A DNA stretch of 64,000 nt from Schizochytrium sp. CCTCC M209059 (taxonomy: Eukaryota > Sar > Bigyra > Thraustochytrida > Thraustochytriidae). Of this stretch, positions 50,681 to 59,696 are shown one piece after another (the first letter of the stretch is position 1; the number at the start of each line of letters is the position of its first letter). The notes below the pieces were generated by a model. It searched no databases, was not told where the DNA came from, and saw only the letters and a list, made by a program, of their open reading frames with translations. Where the stretch lies: the NCBI GenBank assembly GCA_000818945.1, contig KN805391.1, positions 526,196-590,195 of the forward strand, given 5' to 3'. A program made the position numbers and the translations under genes.

Positions 50681-51895
50681 ATGGACGGAAGCTGGGAGGT
50701 CTTTGAGACCCCGGACGTTGAAGATGCGTACGACCAGGACGTGCGCCGAAGCGAGCCAACAGCGGCGACAAGCGGAGGCGAAGACGGTGCTCGAGTAGAC
50801 GCCGCGCCTGCGCCAGAGCCGGAGTGCGTGTTTGAGGTATTTGCTGGCAAACGCTTTGTGGTTGACCGGCGCAAGGCGCAGGAGAATGAGGACCAACAGG
50901 TCCCACGAAGGCGTCTTGCGCCCGAGGAAGTCGGCAGTCTCTTGGAGTCACCCTTTGAGCGGTTTAACAGGCTCAAGGCGGAGGTTGCAGAGCTCATGAA
51001 CGACCTCGAAATCGATGAAGATGATGAGCTCGGGAGTGAAGGTGGTTCGCACAGCGACGCGTATGAGCAGCTTGCGAACGGCGTCAAGACGCTAAAGCAG
51101 ACGCTCATGACCCTCAAGGGCCAGCAGGGCCTCGCCACGCTCTTGAGTAACCAAGAGAGTAGCACGAAGGATCGTGCGGCGGCGCAGGCTCTCAACAAGG
51201 CTCGCGCTGACGCCTTGCGGCAACGTTTGGATCAAGGCCAAAAGGAGCCAGGCAACGGCGATGAGCCGTCAACGACCGTGAGTTTCGATTTATTGTACGC
51301 GGGCGATAGCGCAGCGACATCGGCCGACACGGAGCAGCCGAGTGCCCTGGAGGCACGCGTGCGTGCTCTGGAGGCCTTGCTTGGCGACGCTTCCTCATCG
51401 TCTTCGGGATCGCAGCCACAACAACAGCAACAGCACCACCATCAAAGACCTCTTCTGCAAACGGTGGATTATCTAGAAAAGCAGGTGCAGCTGCTGGATG
51501 AGGCCAAGTTAAGTCATCTCACTCAAAAAGCAAAGGCTTTGAACTCTGAACTGGAAGAGTCTGCGCGCTTGCGGCAACGGCGACGAGCTGCTGGCGGAGA
51601 GGGCGAGTCCTCGGGTTCTCTGGCAACAAGCGAAGTCTCGGACGTTTTGCGCAAGCTTGATAACGTTGATGCTGTCGCTGGAAGTCTGCCAGGCATCGTC
51701 GACCGCCTACGTACAGCGCAAGAGATTCATCAGCATAATGCTAATCTTCACACGCGCCTCGATGAGCTCGATCGTGTCCACGCTGAGCTCGATGAGGCGG
51801 CCTCGTTGGATCGCGAGCTACTCGAGACGCTCCAAAAGAGTCTTGCAGAGAATGTTGAGCGCATGCAAGCGCACGTTGATGCTTTGCAGCAGTAA
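50681..51895 (+). CDS. DCTN2: Dynactin subunit 2 (dynamitin), 404 aa
   Basis: Dynamitin is part of the shoulder of dynactin, the cofactor that links cytoplasmic dynein to cargo. The N-terminus has the acidic V-F-E-T-P-D motif that resembles the human V-Y-E-T-S-D segment. It is followed by E-R-F-N-R-L-K-A-E-V, then a conserved L-L-Q-T-V-D-Y-L-E segment matching the human M-E-T-V-E-L-L segment, and long coiled coils to the end. The length equals that of animal dynamitin (about 400). A Gln/His run near residues 245-256 is an insertion. The ATG at 50681 is preceded by an in-frame stop-containing leader. It converges on the small two-TM gene with a 217-bp gap. Confidence 0.9.
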   Translation: MDGSWEVFETPDVEDAYDQDVRRSEPTAATSGGEDGARVDAAPAPEPECVFEVFAGKRFVVDRRKAQENEDQQVPRRRLAPEEVGSLLESPFERFNRLKAEVAELMNDLEIDEDDELGSEGGSHSDAYEQLANGVKTLKQTLMTLKGQQGLATLLSNQESSTKDRAAAQALNKARADALRQRLDQGQKEPGNGDEPSTTVSFDLLYAGDSAATSADTEQPSALEARVRALEALLGDASSSSSGSQPQQQQQHHHQRPLLQTVDYLEKQVQLLDEAKLSHLTQKAKALNSELEESARLRQRRRAAGGEGESSGSLATSEVSDVLRKLDNVDAVAGSLPGIVDRLRTAQEIHQHNANLHTRLDELDRVHAELDEAASLDRELLETLQKSLAENVERMQAHVDALQQ

Positions 51896-52112
51896 GAGCA
51901 GCAGCAGCAGTAGCAGCAGTAATAATGGACCATGTGTTGTGATTTGCCTTGTTTGTTGCGCACACCCATAAGAAGGAGAGACGGAAGCTCATCGTAAGGG
52001 CATTCATTACTCGATACGGCGGCGCAACGAGCTATGAGACGACGAAAAAGCCAAAGTTAAGATTACATTGAGATCATGTACAGGGTGGGAACGAAGTGAG
52101 TATAATTTGACA

Positions 52113-52538
52113 TTATGATTGTACAGGTGATCTACGATGCAAGAGACGCGCGACTTGAAGCGCCGAAAGATCGTTGACAAAGGGAGTATCACGATGCAGG
52201 TCAACCCAGTTTTCTCCATAACGGCGTTTTTGACGCGCGCCTTGCGTGTCGACGATGGTTTTAAAGTCTTGAGGTTCCGGCATGGAGGCGAGACTAAAGA
52301 GCGCGTAGAGTATGATGCCGGCGAGAAGAGCAACGCTTACGAAGAGCGGTATGGCGAGCGCAAAGTAAACGTCCGGGGTTCGTTCGCGAAGATCTGCAAG
52401 GAGATCGATCGTTTCCCGTCCGAACAGAGTATCCGCACGGTCGTAGAGATCCAAGAGCGGCCCGAGGGTCCATGCAAGAAAGGCGATGGCGCCAAGCGCC
52501 CCTGAGACTAGCACAGTGAAGCCGCGCTGCGCGCCCAT
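52113..52538 (-). CDS. Small two-transmembrane hypothetical protein, 141 aa
   Basis: The family is not recognised. From the ATG ending at 52538 the protein has a hydrophobic helix at about residues 7-27, a polar charged loop of about 35 residues, a second hydrophobic helix at about 65-88, and a basic C-terminal tail with a Y-G-E-N-W-V-D-L-H segment. The arrangement resembles small ER or mitochondrial membrane subunits. The frame stays open for another 238 codons upstream, but that part is Phe/Ser/Pro-rich, opens with TTG and looks like leader sequence read through a pyrimidine-rich strand. Confidence 0.6.
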   Translation of the reverse strand: MGAQRGFTVLVSGALGAIAFLAWTLGPLLDLYDRADTLFGRETIDLLADLRERTPDVYFALAIPLFVSVALLAGIILYALFSLASMPEPQDFKTIVDTQGARQKRRYGENWVDLHRDTPFVNDLSALQVARLLHRRSPVQS

Positions 52539-53356
52539 GGCGCCAGTCTTGGCCCAACAAAACAAGAGAAAACAAAAGCAAACAGAACGACGCAGCCTCG
52601 GAATGCCGAGAATCAAGATTTTCCAACCTCCCGTTATTTCGGGGCTGTCCGTAGAGGTCTGCAAGACCCCCTTTTCCTCAAGCATGAACCTGGATATGCG
52701 CAACTCGAAAAGGGGGCATGGTGTGAGTTGTGGAATTGGGTGGTCCGGAGCATACGCGCCGCGCCGCAGCGGCAGCAAACCCGCGATGATTTGCAGCAAA
52801 CCCGAATCGGGATGGCTGATGTCAGCTTCGGAACGAGGTACGTGTCTTGTGTATGCATAGACCAAGAGAGAGACTGGCGGAATGACTGGACAGGTTGGGG
52901 ATGCATGGAAGAGCGGGTGGAATGGAAAGAAATGGAGTAGAATAGATAGCGCGAACCGGAACGATATAATGGGTGGGTGGCGTAGAGGTTGCGTTGCACA
53001 TCTTATCTTTGCGATGAAGACGAAATGCTTGGCACCAGTCCGATGCCCGGCGCATAGCGTTGGGAGGATGAGGATTAAGCTTTTTTTGGAATTACCGACT
53101 GAGCAAGATAAGAGGAGAAAAGATATGTGAAGCTGTTGTGCGCGCGACGGTGCGGGGGAGGGAAAAGGGTTGACAAAGAGGGGCGAGATGGGGTGTGTCC
53201 AAAGGGATGCAAAGGAACTCAGCAAACTGACTTCAACGCCATTCGTTTCCAATTTTCAGAAAATTTTAGGCTCTAGATATGATCCGTTTTTGCGACAATG
53301 CAGGCTCTTGCAGCGGCCAAGGGCAACGAGTTTTACTTTAACAATAACAAGCCGCG
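52539..53356. promoter_or_regulatory. Upstream region of the two-TM gene; 3' flank of the 748-aa gene
   Basis: No separate gene is recognised. The minus strand is open in the frame of the two-TM protein throughout, without a convincing ATG, so an upstream exon cannot be fully excluded. Confidence 0.35.
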
Positions 53357-55603
53357 TTACACCACGGCGGTAGAGACAGCGGCGGGTGGCTGTGCTGCGT
53401 CACCAAAGTCGGAGATGTCGTCGTCATCATCACTGTCATTCTCGTTTGTGTCGTCATCATCAAGGTCGTCGTCATCGGGACTCTTGTCGATAATCTCGCT
53501 GAGCGTCTGTTCGCGATCCCCGACCCAAAGTGTTCTCTTTGACCTGCGCGCAGCAGCGCCGTCAGGCACAATGGGCTTGAGTTGAAGCCAGTTGTTGGCG
53601 TCGAGGTTGACCAGGTCGGCCGTGTGAAACTTGCCATCATAGGTTTCCCGACGCAGCTCTGGTGCAAAGTCTTCACAGACACGCCGCAGTGTCTCGATCT
53701 TTGCCGAAAGTTGCTCGGCCGTGAGGTCGTATTCCCATGCATCCTTGGCCACCTCCCAGAGCTGAAGATAGGCTTGAGAAAAGGACTTGCGTGAGACGAC
53801 GATGAGATCCTGCTTGAGCACGTAAAAGTTTGCGACCCAGGCGGGCTGATACTTTGCGCGTTTGGACCGCAACCTCCGATTTTCCATGACCTCTTCGTGA
53901 GACTGGACGACCTTGGCGTAAAAGGAGACGAGCTCGCGTTGCGCAGCCTGGCACGCGTGCACTCGGGAGATGGTGTTTTGCATGACTGCGATGCACTGCT
54001 CGCGCATGAGGTCAAAGAGCACAAAGTCGCCACCTTGACCGGCAAGCTCCCAGAGCTGAAAGCTAATGTAAAGCGCGGGCACGAGGTCCTGCATGGCGGC
54101 CAAATACTTGAGCGTGCGCTTCATGACTTCTTCGATGATAGCATCATCCTTGAACGCCTTGCGAAAGACCTTGAGAAGAAGCTTACGCGTGAGGGGTGGC
54201 TTTGCATGCGGATCATGCTCGGCGAGCTTTTCCTTGATGCGCGCAGCGGCAGTCTTGTAAATCTCAGGCAGCAGGCCGGACGACACCTTGTCGTCGTCGA
54301 GCAAAAAGGTGGGCTCTTGCTGGTCATCTTCGTTGGCCGGCGCGGAGGCGTGCGGCGGCAGGCAGAATCGGTTCTGCTGAGACCAGTTGCGAATGTCCAC
54401 GAGAGAGGCTTGCACGTCGCGACTATCGTAGTTGGAGAGGATGGCTGCGCGGACAAGGGGAACCTCGCAGAGCGAACGCAGGCAGACGTTGGCCATGTTC
54501 TCGTAGTTGACAAAGGTCTGATTTTTCCAGGAGTTGAGAAGGTCCGTAGGCTGGAGCGATCGAGTCTTGGGGTCGCTGAGTTTGGCGTTCATGGAAAAGA
54601 AACCGCTGACAATCCGCATTTCGTTGAGCAGAACGTCCTTGAGCAGGTTGCCAAGCCGGCCAAGCTTTTCGCGCGAGGCGCGACGACAGTAGCCGCGGTA
54701 CGAGTACTCGCGCGCGCGCACGAGGTCTTCGCGTGAGTTGAGCATGAGGCGAAAGAGCTTGTCGTGAGCGATGGGCCGCATACCGCTCTGCAGCGGCATG
54801 GTCGCGGCGCCCCAAACCTCTTTGCGCTGCAGCATTTCGAGATAGCGGATGCGGCGCTCGACCTCGCGATAGGTGGCTGCTTCAAAGACGCTCATGACAC
54901 GCAGACGATGCGAAGCCCAGGTCTTGATTTCGTGGAGGCAGAGCGCCAGAGGGGTGATTTGTTCGCGCTTTTTGCGAAGCACCTTGCCAAGGGGCACCGA
55001 GCCGTGGCGCACGCGGAGCTCGCCACTGGACTGCGCAGAGCAAATGTGCGCAACGATGCTTTGGGCGACCTCGGAGAGGATGCGGTCGGAATTTTGGGAG
55101 CGAAAGTTGTCCTTCCAGTACTCAAAGTCGAGCGTGGCTTCGAATTGCTGAAAGTCGCGAAAGGGTACGGTGCGCGGCTCTTTTCCTTCGCCATTTTTAG
55201 AGCGCAGAGGCGAGTCGCCGGGTAGGAAGCCTTCTGGGTCGCGGTTAAACATGTGGTCGACACCCCGCGGGAGAGCGGCATTCTCGCGCTCTGCTTCTGC
55301 TTCGTCTTCAGGGTCTTCCTCGGCGTCGAGCTCGGCGGCGGAGCGTTGCTGATACGGCTGGGAGGTGGCCGACGTGGCGCGCGCGATCATGGTTGCAGAA
55401 CGGACGAGGTCGCTGCCGAGCAGGTTGGCGAATGTGTCGCTCTGCGCGAGGCGGAGCATGTCCGCCGCGGTCTCCTCGGTCTCGTCGTCGAGCGGGTCCA
55501 CGAGCGCTGCCTTGTAGCACACGAGAATTTCCTTCATTTGATGCTGCTCGTTGTGTTTCCACTTGTCGGGCGGAGCGCCCATCATGGTCGACATGTCCGG
55601 CAT
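53357..55603 (-). CDS. Hypothetical helical protein with acidic C-terminus, 748 aa
   Basis: The family is not recognised. The first in-frame ATG ends at 55603; the frame itself opens at a TTG eleven codons upstream. Residues about 80-115 are Glu/Asp-rich. Residues 130-690 form a compact, mostly helical, non-repetitive body rich in conserved-looking Trp, Tyr and Arg (for example W-K-D-N-F-R-S and W-K-N-Q-T-F-V-N-Y). The last ~50 residues are almost pure Asp with some Ser. No membrane helix, signal peptide or known catalytic motif is visible. The non-repetitive composition and length argue that it is a real, conserved gene. Confidence 0.75.
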   Translation of the reverse strand: MPDMSTMMGAPPDKWKHNEQHQMKEILVCYKAALVDPLDDETEETAADMLRLAQSDTFANLLGSDLVRSATMIARATSATSQPYQQRSAAELDAEEDPEDEAEAERENAALPRGVDHMFNRDPEGFLPGDSPLRSKNGEGKEPRTVPFRDFQQFEATLDFEYWKDNFRSQNSDRILSEVAQSIVAHICSAQSSGELRVRHGSVPLGKVLRKKREQITPLALCLHEIKTWASHRLRVMSVFEAATYREVERRIRYLEMLQRKEVWGAATMPLQSGMRPIAHDKLFRLMLNSREDLVRAREYSYRGYCRRASREKLGRLGNLLKDVLLNEMRIVSGFFSMNAKLSDPKTRSLQPTDLLNSWKNQTFVNYENMANVCLRSLCEVPLVRAAILSNYDSRDVQASLVDIRNWSQQNRFCLPPHASAPANEDDQQEPTFLLDDDKVSSGLLPEIYKTAAARIKEKLAEHDPHAKPPLTRKLLLKVFRKAFKDDAIIEEVMKRTLKYLAAMQDLVPALYISFQLWELAGQGGDFVLFDLMREQCIAVMQNTISRVHACQAAQRELVSFYAKVVQSHEEVMENRRLRSKRAKYQPAWVANFYVLKQDLIVVSRKSFSQAYLQLWEVAKDAWEYDLTAEQLSAKIETLRRVCEDFAPELRRETYDGKFHTADLVNLDANNWLQLKPIVPDGAAARRSKRTLWVGDREQTLSEIIDKSPDDDDLDDDDTNENDSDDDDDISDFGDAAQPPAAVSTAVV

Positions 55604-56380
55604 TGTCGCGGTTGTCTGCGCGTTCCTCGACGACAATACTTAATACCCAAGCTCGACCTTTGAAAGGCTTGCCCAACTGGAGAGCCCTGGCGCGAGCGGC
55701 GAGGCTGCACAAGCCGTCTTACGACCTCTCCCGTTTCGTTTCTTCTTTTCCCTTGCGAGTGCTTCCACTCCTCACGCGCGCGCGCCCTCGCCGCGACCGT
55801 CCGCGAGCCTCTGTCCTCGCTCTCGTGCGCGCAGGCCAGAGCGCAGCAGCCAGTAGGCCACGCACGTGCACGCGCTTCCGGGCCAAAGCGAGACTGGTTT
55901 TTCGTTCGCCCCGGGCCTGCTGGCTGCTGCTAGTTAGTATGGCTGATTTGCATGGCAAGTAGGAATGGCTTTCCACAACTGGGTCACTATAAACAACAAT
56001 GAAGCTTTTTGGTTGTTTCTCGTTTCTTACTTTCTTTTTCATTTTTTTTTTGGCCTGCACGTGCACGACGGACTCGTAGAGTTTAGCATATAACAAAGGT
56101 TGTTTTCTTCACTTATTTTTAGTTGCATCCGCATAGGCTGTTGCTAGGCCTAGTAGTACTACCTATGGCTTGCGCACGCACACCGGCGCCTTGTGCGCGC
56201 GCGCGAACACACGCACACCTGGCTGAGGTATGGAAGGAGGAAAGCCAGCCATGTTTAGTAGAATCGCAAACAATTGGCGGATACAAGTCAAAGTCATCTG
56301 TAGCAGTCAGCCAAGAGCAGCAAGATACGTATATAGAACAGCAACAAAAAGGATTAGGATAAAGAGATATGATGAAGTGA
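55604..56380. promoter_or_regulatory. Upstream region of the 748-aa gene; 3' flank of the phosphatase gene
   Basis: No gene is recognised. The part near 56030-56120 is A/T-rich and probably belongs to the phosphatase 3' flank. Confidence 0.4.
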
Positions 56381-58399
56381 TCAATAGCCGGCCTCGAAGG
56401 ACCCCCAAAAGTCGTCGGACTCGGCGTCCTCGTGCTCGATGACAATTTCGACAGTGGAGGCATGAGAGGCGGTCTTGCGAGATTGAACAAAGGCTCTCGC
56501 TTTGGCCACGGATGCATCCTCATTAATGCGGTCCTCGAGCCGTGAACCGAGCCAAATGTAGGCACGCTCGAAAACGAGCGGCGCGTTTGCCGAAGGCGGC
56601 GGTGCGTCATCACGATCCTTGACGAGCAAAACAAACATGGCCTCACTAGTGAGATCGTCCGAGTCGTAATTTTCGAGCTTTTCCCAGTGATCCTCGTGAT
56701 GCTCGTTCTCGTACCAGCCATAGAGCTCGACCACGTAACGCTCGACGGCTCGACGGATCTTGTCGGGGGACGCCACAATGCTGCGGTGGGAAATCTTGGA
56801 AACATGCTTGGGCGAGCTTATGCGACCACCATACTCCTCGTCATACTTGCCAAGGTCCTGGTCAACGTCTGTGTCGTCCATTTCCTCTGCGTCTGCAGCG
56901 TCGACGCCCAGAGCGACCCAGAACTTTTTGTGGATTTCTGGATCTTGGTCCTGGCAATAGGCGATGTGGTGATTCTTGAAAAAGGGCAAGAGGTCGACGG
57001 ACCATCCAATCCACTTTTCTGCGGCCGAGACAAAGTCGGCCTCGTGCTCGCAGCGCGGACCCGTCCAGATGAAGCAGGTTGAGGTGCAATATTCGTGCAG
57101 CACAAAGACACCCCTTGCATCAAGTTCGGTGGGACGCGCCGTGACGGGACGAGTTGTCTCGCGCGTGTCATAGCACAGCTTGAGAACGAGCGAAGGGTCC
57201 TTGTTGGAGTGGGGCGCGATGCGGTACAGCTCGGGTTTGCGCGGCTCCTGGCGCAAGTATCGTTGAAACTCCATGAGCTGAGCCACAAAGCCGGCGTTGG
57301 GGTTACAGACGGGGCGTTTGGCCTTGACGATGTCAAAGGCTTCTTCGAAGGTGGCCCCATCCTTCCACATCATGTAGGCGATGACAACGGTACATGACCG
57401 GCTGACGCCCATATGGCAATGAACAAAGCAGGATCCGCTCGAGGTGCGCGCCTTTTCAATGTACATGATTGCCTCGAGAAGAAAGGGTAGAATGCTCTCG
57501 TTGGCACTATCAATGACGTCGAGGGCGAGATAGTCGAACTCGCCCGTGTCTTGGTGGTAGTTTTTACAGACGGTGTGGGCCATGTTGAGAATGTGGGTGA
57601 CGCCGGCTTCGTGGAGCACCTCCTTGTTGCGGGCGACCCAGTCTCCGCTGACGGAGAGCCAGGGATAGATGGCTGAGGCTTCCTTGCTGCACTTGCGTGC
57701 GTCTTCGATGGCCTTTTGCCGCACGGTGTCCATGCCGGTCTCTTGGGGCGCCGAAGCGGCGATGACGGTCGTCGGAGTCGTTGGGCCCGAAGATTTCTTG
57801 AGCGTCGCTTTAGCAAAGTCCCCGGGGTTGAAGACGGGGCGGAGCGGCATACCGCCGCCGCCGCCGCCGCCGCCACCAGCAGCACCTGCGAGGGCCGCGG
57901 CGAAGGGGTGCACAGGTCTATCGGAGCCGGCCCCTGGCGCGCCCGACGTGGAGCCCGAGCCAGATGAAGCCGCGTTCTTTTTCAGGGCGGCCTGCATCGC
58001 AAGGGCGCCGGGACTAACCATGGGGGGTGGCCTGCGCACGCCGTTGTCGCTGTCATCGTGTTCGACATCATCCTGGGCCTTTCGCCTCGAGCTCTTTTGC
58101 TTTTGCTTTTGCGCAAGGGCATCGGCCTGCTGCGCGGCCTTGGCTGCCCTCGAGCGTTTAACTTCCTCGCTGTGGCGGCCGGACTTGGTCCTTGAGGGCC
58201 GCGTGGGCGAGGCCGGTCTCCTGAGCGCGTTGGACTTTCGGTCCGAGGACCCGGCGCCGCCGGCCTTGCTGCTGCTGCTGCCGAAGCCCATCTTGTACTG
58301 GCTCGTGCGTCTCGGCGTGCTGGGCACGGCGCCCACGCGCACCTCTTCCCGGTCGCTCTTGCGCACGACGCTGCCTCCCTGGCTGGACTTGTTGCCCAT
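56381..58399 (-). CDS. MKP1-like dual-specificity phosphatase with gelsolin-like module, 672 aa
   Basis: It is predicted to dephosphorylate Tyr and Thr/Ser, probably on MAP kinases. The signature H-C-H-M-G-V-S-R-S places the catalytic Cys at 328; the general acid is likely the Asp in L-A-L-D-V-I-D about 30 residues earlier. The DSP domain covers about 235-375. Behind it, a segment with F-V-L-H-E-Y and F-I-W-T-G-P (about 420-480) resembles a gelsolin repeat. DSP plus gelsolin is the architecture of plant MKP1. The start M-G-N-K-S-S is a good N-myristoylation signal, which would tether the enzyme to membranes. The ~230 residues before the DSP are basic and low-complexity with a polyGly run. The longer frame upstream opens at GTG. 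Confidence 0.9.
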   Translation of the reverse strand: MGNKSSQGGSVVRKSDREEVRVGAVPSTPRRTSQYKMGFGSSSSKAGGAGSSDRKSNALRRPASPTRPSRTKSGRHSEEVKRSRAAKAAQQADALAQKQKQKSSRRKAQDDVEHDDSDNGVRRPPPMVSPGALAMQAALKKNAASSGSGSTSGAPGAGSDRPVHPFAAALAGAAGGGGGGGGGMPLRPVFNPGDFAKATLKKSSGPTTPTTVIAASAPQETGMDTVRQKAIEDARKCSKEASAIYPWLSVSGDWVARNKEVLHEAGVTHILNMAHTVCKNYHQDTGEFDYLALDVIDSANESILPFLLEAIMYIEKARTSSGSCFVHCHMGVSRSCTVVIAYMMWKDGATFEEAFDIVKAKRPVCNPNAGFVAQLMEFQRYLRQEPRKPELYRIAPHSNKDPSLVLKLCYDTRETTRPVTARPTELDARGVFVLHEYCTSTCFIWTGPRCEHEADFVSAAEKWIGWSVDLLPFFKNHHIAYCQDQDPEIHKKFWVALGVDAADAEEMDDTDVDQDLGKYDEEYGGRISSPKHVSKISHRSIVASPDKIRRAVERYVVELYGWYENEHHEDHWEKLENYDSDDLTSEAMFVLLVKDRDDAPPPSANAPLVFERAYIWLGSRLEDRINEDASVAKARAFVQSRKTASHASTVEIVIEHEDAESDDFWGSFEAGY

Positions 58400-58771
58400 G
58401 GACCGCCGCCGCGCGGCGGCCTCGCGGGCGCGGCGCGGGCGGAGCGGGCGCGGGCGCGGCGGGGGGAGGGAGGGAGTGAGGGAGCGAGCGAGGGCCGCGG
58501 GGCGTCGACGCCGGCCGGCGGCGTTTGAAAGGTCGCACTCGCTCGCCCGCTGGCGAGGCTCGATCGCAGTCTGCGCTGCACGCGGGAGAGAGCGGGTGCG
58601 TAGGAGGGGCCTAGGAGGGCGTAATGCGTTCTCTTCCGTTCTCGCGCGGGCGCGCACCCGGTGGCGGGGCGCTAGGAAGTACTATGCGCGCGCGTTCTCT
58701 TCGCGGGAGAGCGAAACGTATGCTTGCTGTCCTTCCGAATCTGTCCTCATGGTGCAACTCCAGCTCGACAA

Positions 58772-58818
58772 GGTCGCGCTGGAGCTGGAGCTGAAGCTGG
58801 AGCTGGAGCTGGAGCTGG
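58772..58818. repeat. (GGAGCT)n hexanucleotide array
   Basis: About seven units with one GAAGCT variant. Confidence 0.9.
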
Positions 58819-58974
58819 GGTTGAAGAGGCGAGGCAGGCAGCCAGCGAGGTGCAGCTTGGCCGTCAGTCGTCCATCGTGAGTGGAACTGCAGCGAGCCTT
58901 GGCGACCTCACCTCCTTGTGACCTTGAAGAACTCGAAGCATGGCATGACACTATCACACTGTCATGCCGCGCTT

Positions 58975-59016
58975 GCCCTGCCCTGCCCTGCCCTGCCTTG
59001 CCCTGCCCTGCCCTGC
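58975..59016. repeat. (CCCTG)n pentanucleotide array
   Basis: About eight CCCTG units with a CCTTG variant, in a divergent promoter interval. Confidence 0.9.
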
Positions 59017-59164
59017 GATGCCACGCCATCCTATGCCGTCTCTCGCGCTGGGCCCGAGCAAAGCGCCATCCGCTCGCTTCTCACGGCGGCACCTCCGCGG
59101 GAGCCCTCCTGGATAGTCCATCGATGGACGCATGGGTGCAGGTGCGCACAAGCGGCCTCGCAAG

Positions 59165-59165
59165 G

Positions 59166-59199
<34 letters not shown>

Positions 59200-59217
59200 C
59201 GACATCAGCAACAACGA

Positions 59218-59250
<33 letters not shown>
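59165..59250. repeat. Composite (AAC)n-(CAG)n microsatellite
   Basis: About eleven AAC triplets, a short spacer, then about eight CAG triplets. Confidence 0.9.
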
Positions 59251-59251
<1 letters not shown>

Positions 59252-59696
59252 CAGCGGCAGAGCGCCTTTCGCTCGCGCGGGCGGGCAGGGCGCGGGCGGT
59301 CGAAGGGCGCGGGCGGCGCGGCGTGCAGCGGGGGGAGCGCCGGAGCGGATGGAGTGGGAGCGGGATAGCGCCTCCTCCGGGACGGACAGTCCGCGGCGAC
59401 GCAGGAGCTCGGGAGCTGGAGATGGCCACGGGGCGAGCTCGGGGCGGCGGGCAAGGCGGCTTCGGGCTGGCGCAGCGCGGCGCAGCGCGGAAGGCGAACG
59501 AGCGAGCGCGCCAGACAGCTAGACGGCCAGCCCGTCGAGTCGGTCGTCGTCAGGCTTCGACGTGCCGTGGAGAACGAGGTGGTCTCGGTCGTCTCGTGGG
59601 CTGCACGTCGAGGAGCAAGGAGGAAAGAAGACGCTGGGCAGGCAGGCAGGCAGAGGCAGACTGGCAGCCAGGCAGCCAGGCAGACGGGACGGCAAG

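Larger units (their letters stand above)
58400..59696. promoter_or_regulatory. Divergent intergenic region between the phosphatase and BAR-domain genes
   Basis: No gene is recognised. It contains a GGAGCT array at 58772-58818, a CCCTG pentamer array at 58975-59016 and an (AAC)n then (CAG)n composite at 59165-59250. Simple CAGG units also occur at 59636-59690 just before the BAR-gene ATG. Confidence 0.5.

Noticed and set aside
58400..58657. 86-residue extension of the phosphatase
   Set aside because: It starts at GTG and is Arg/Pro low-complexity, while the next ATG gives a textbook myristoylation signal.
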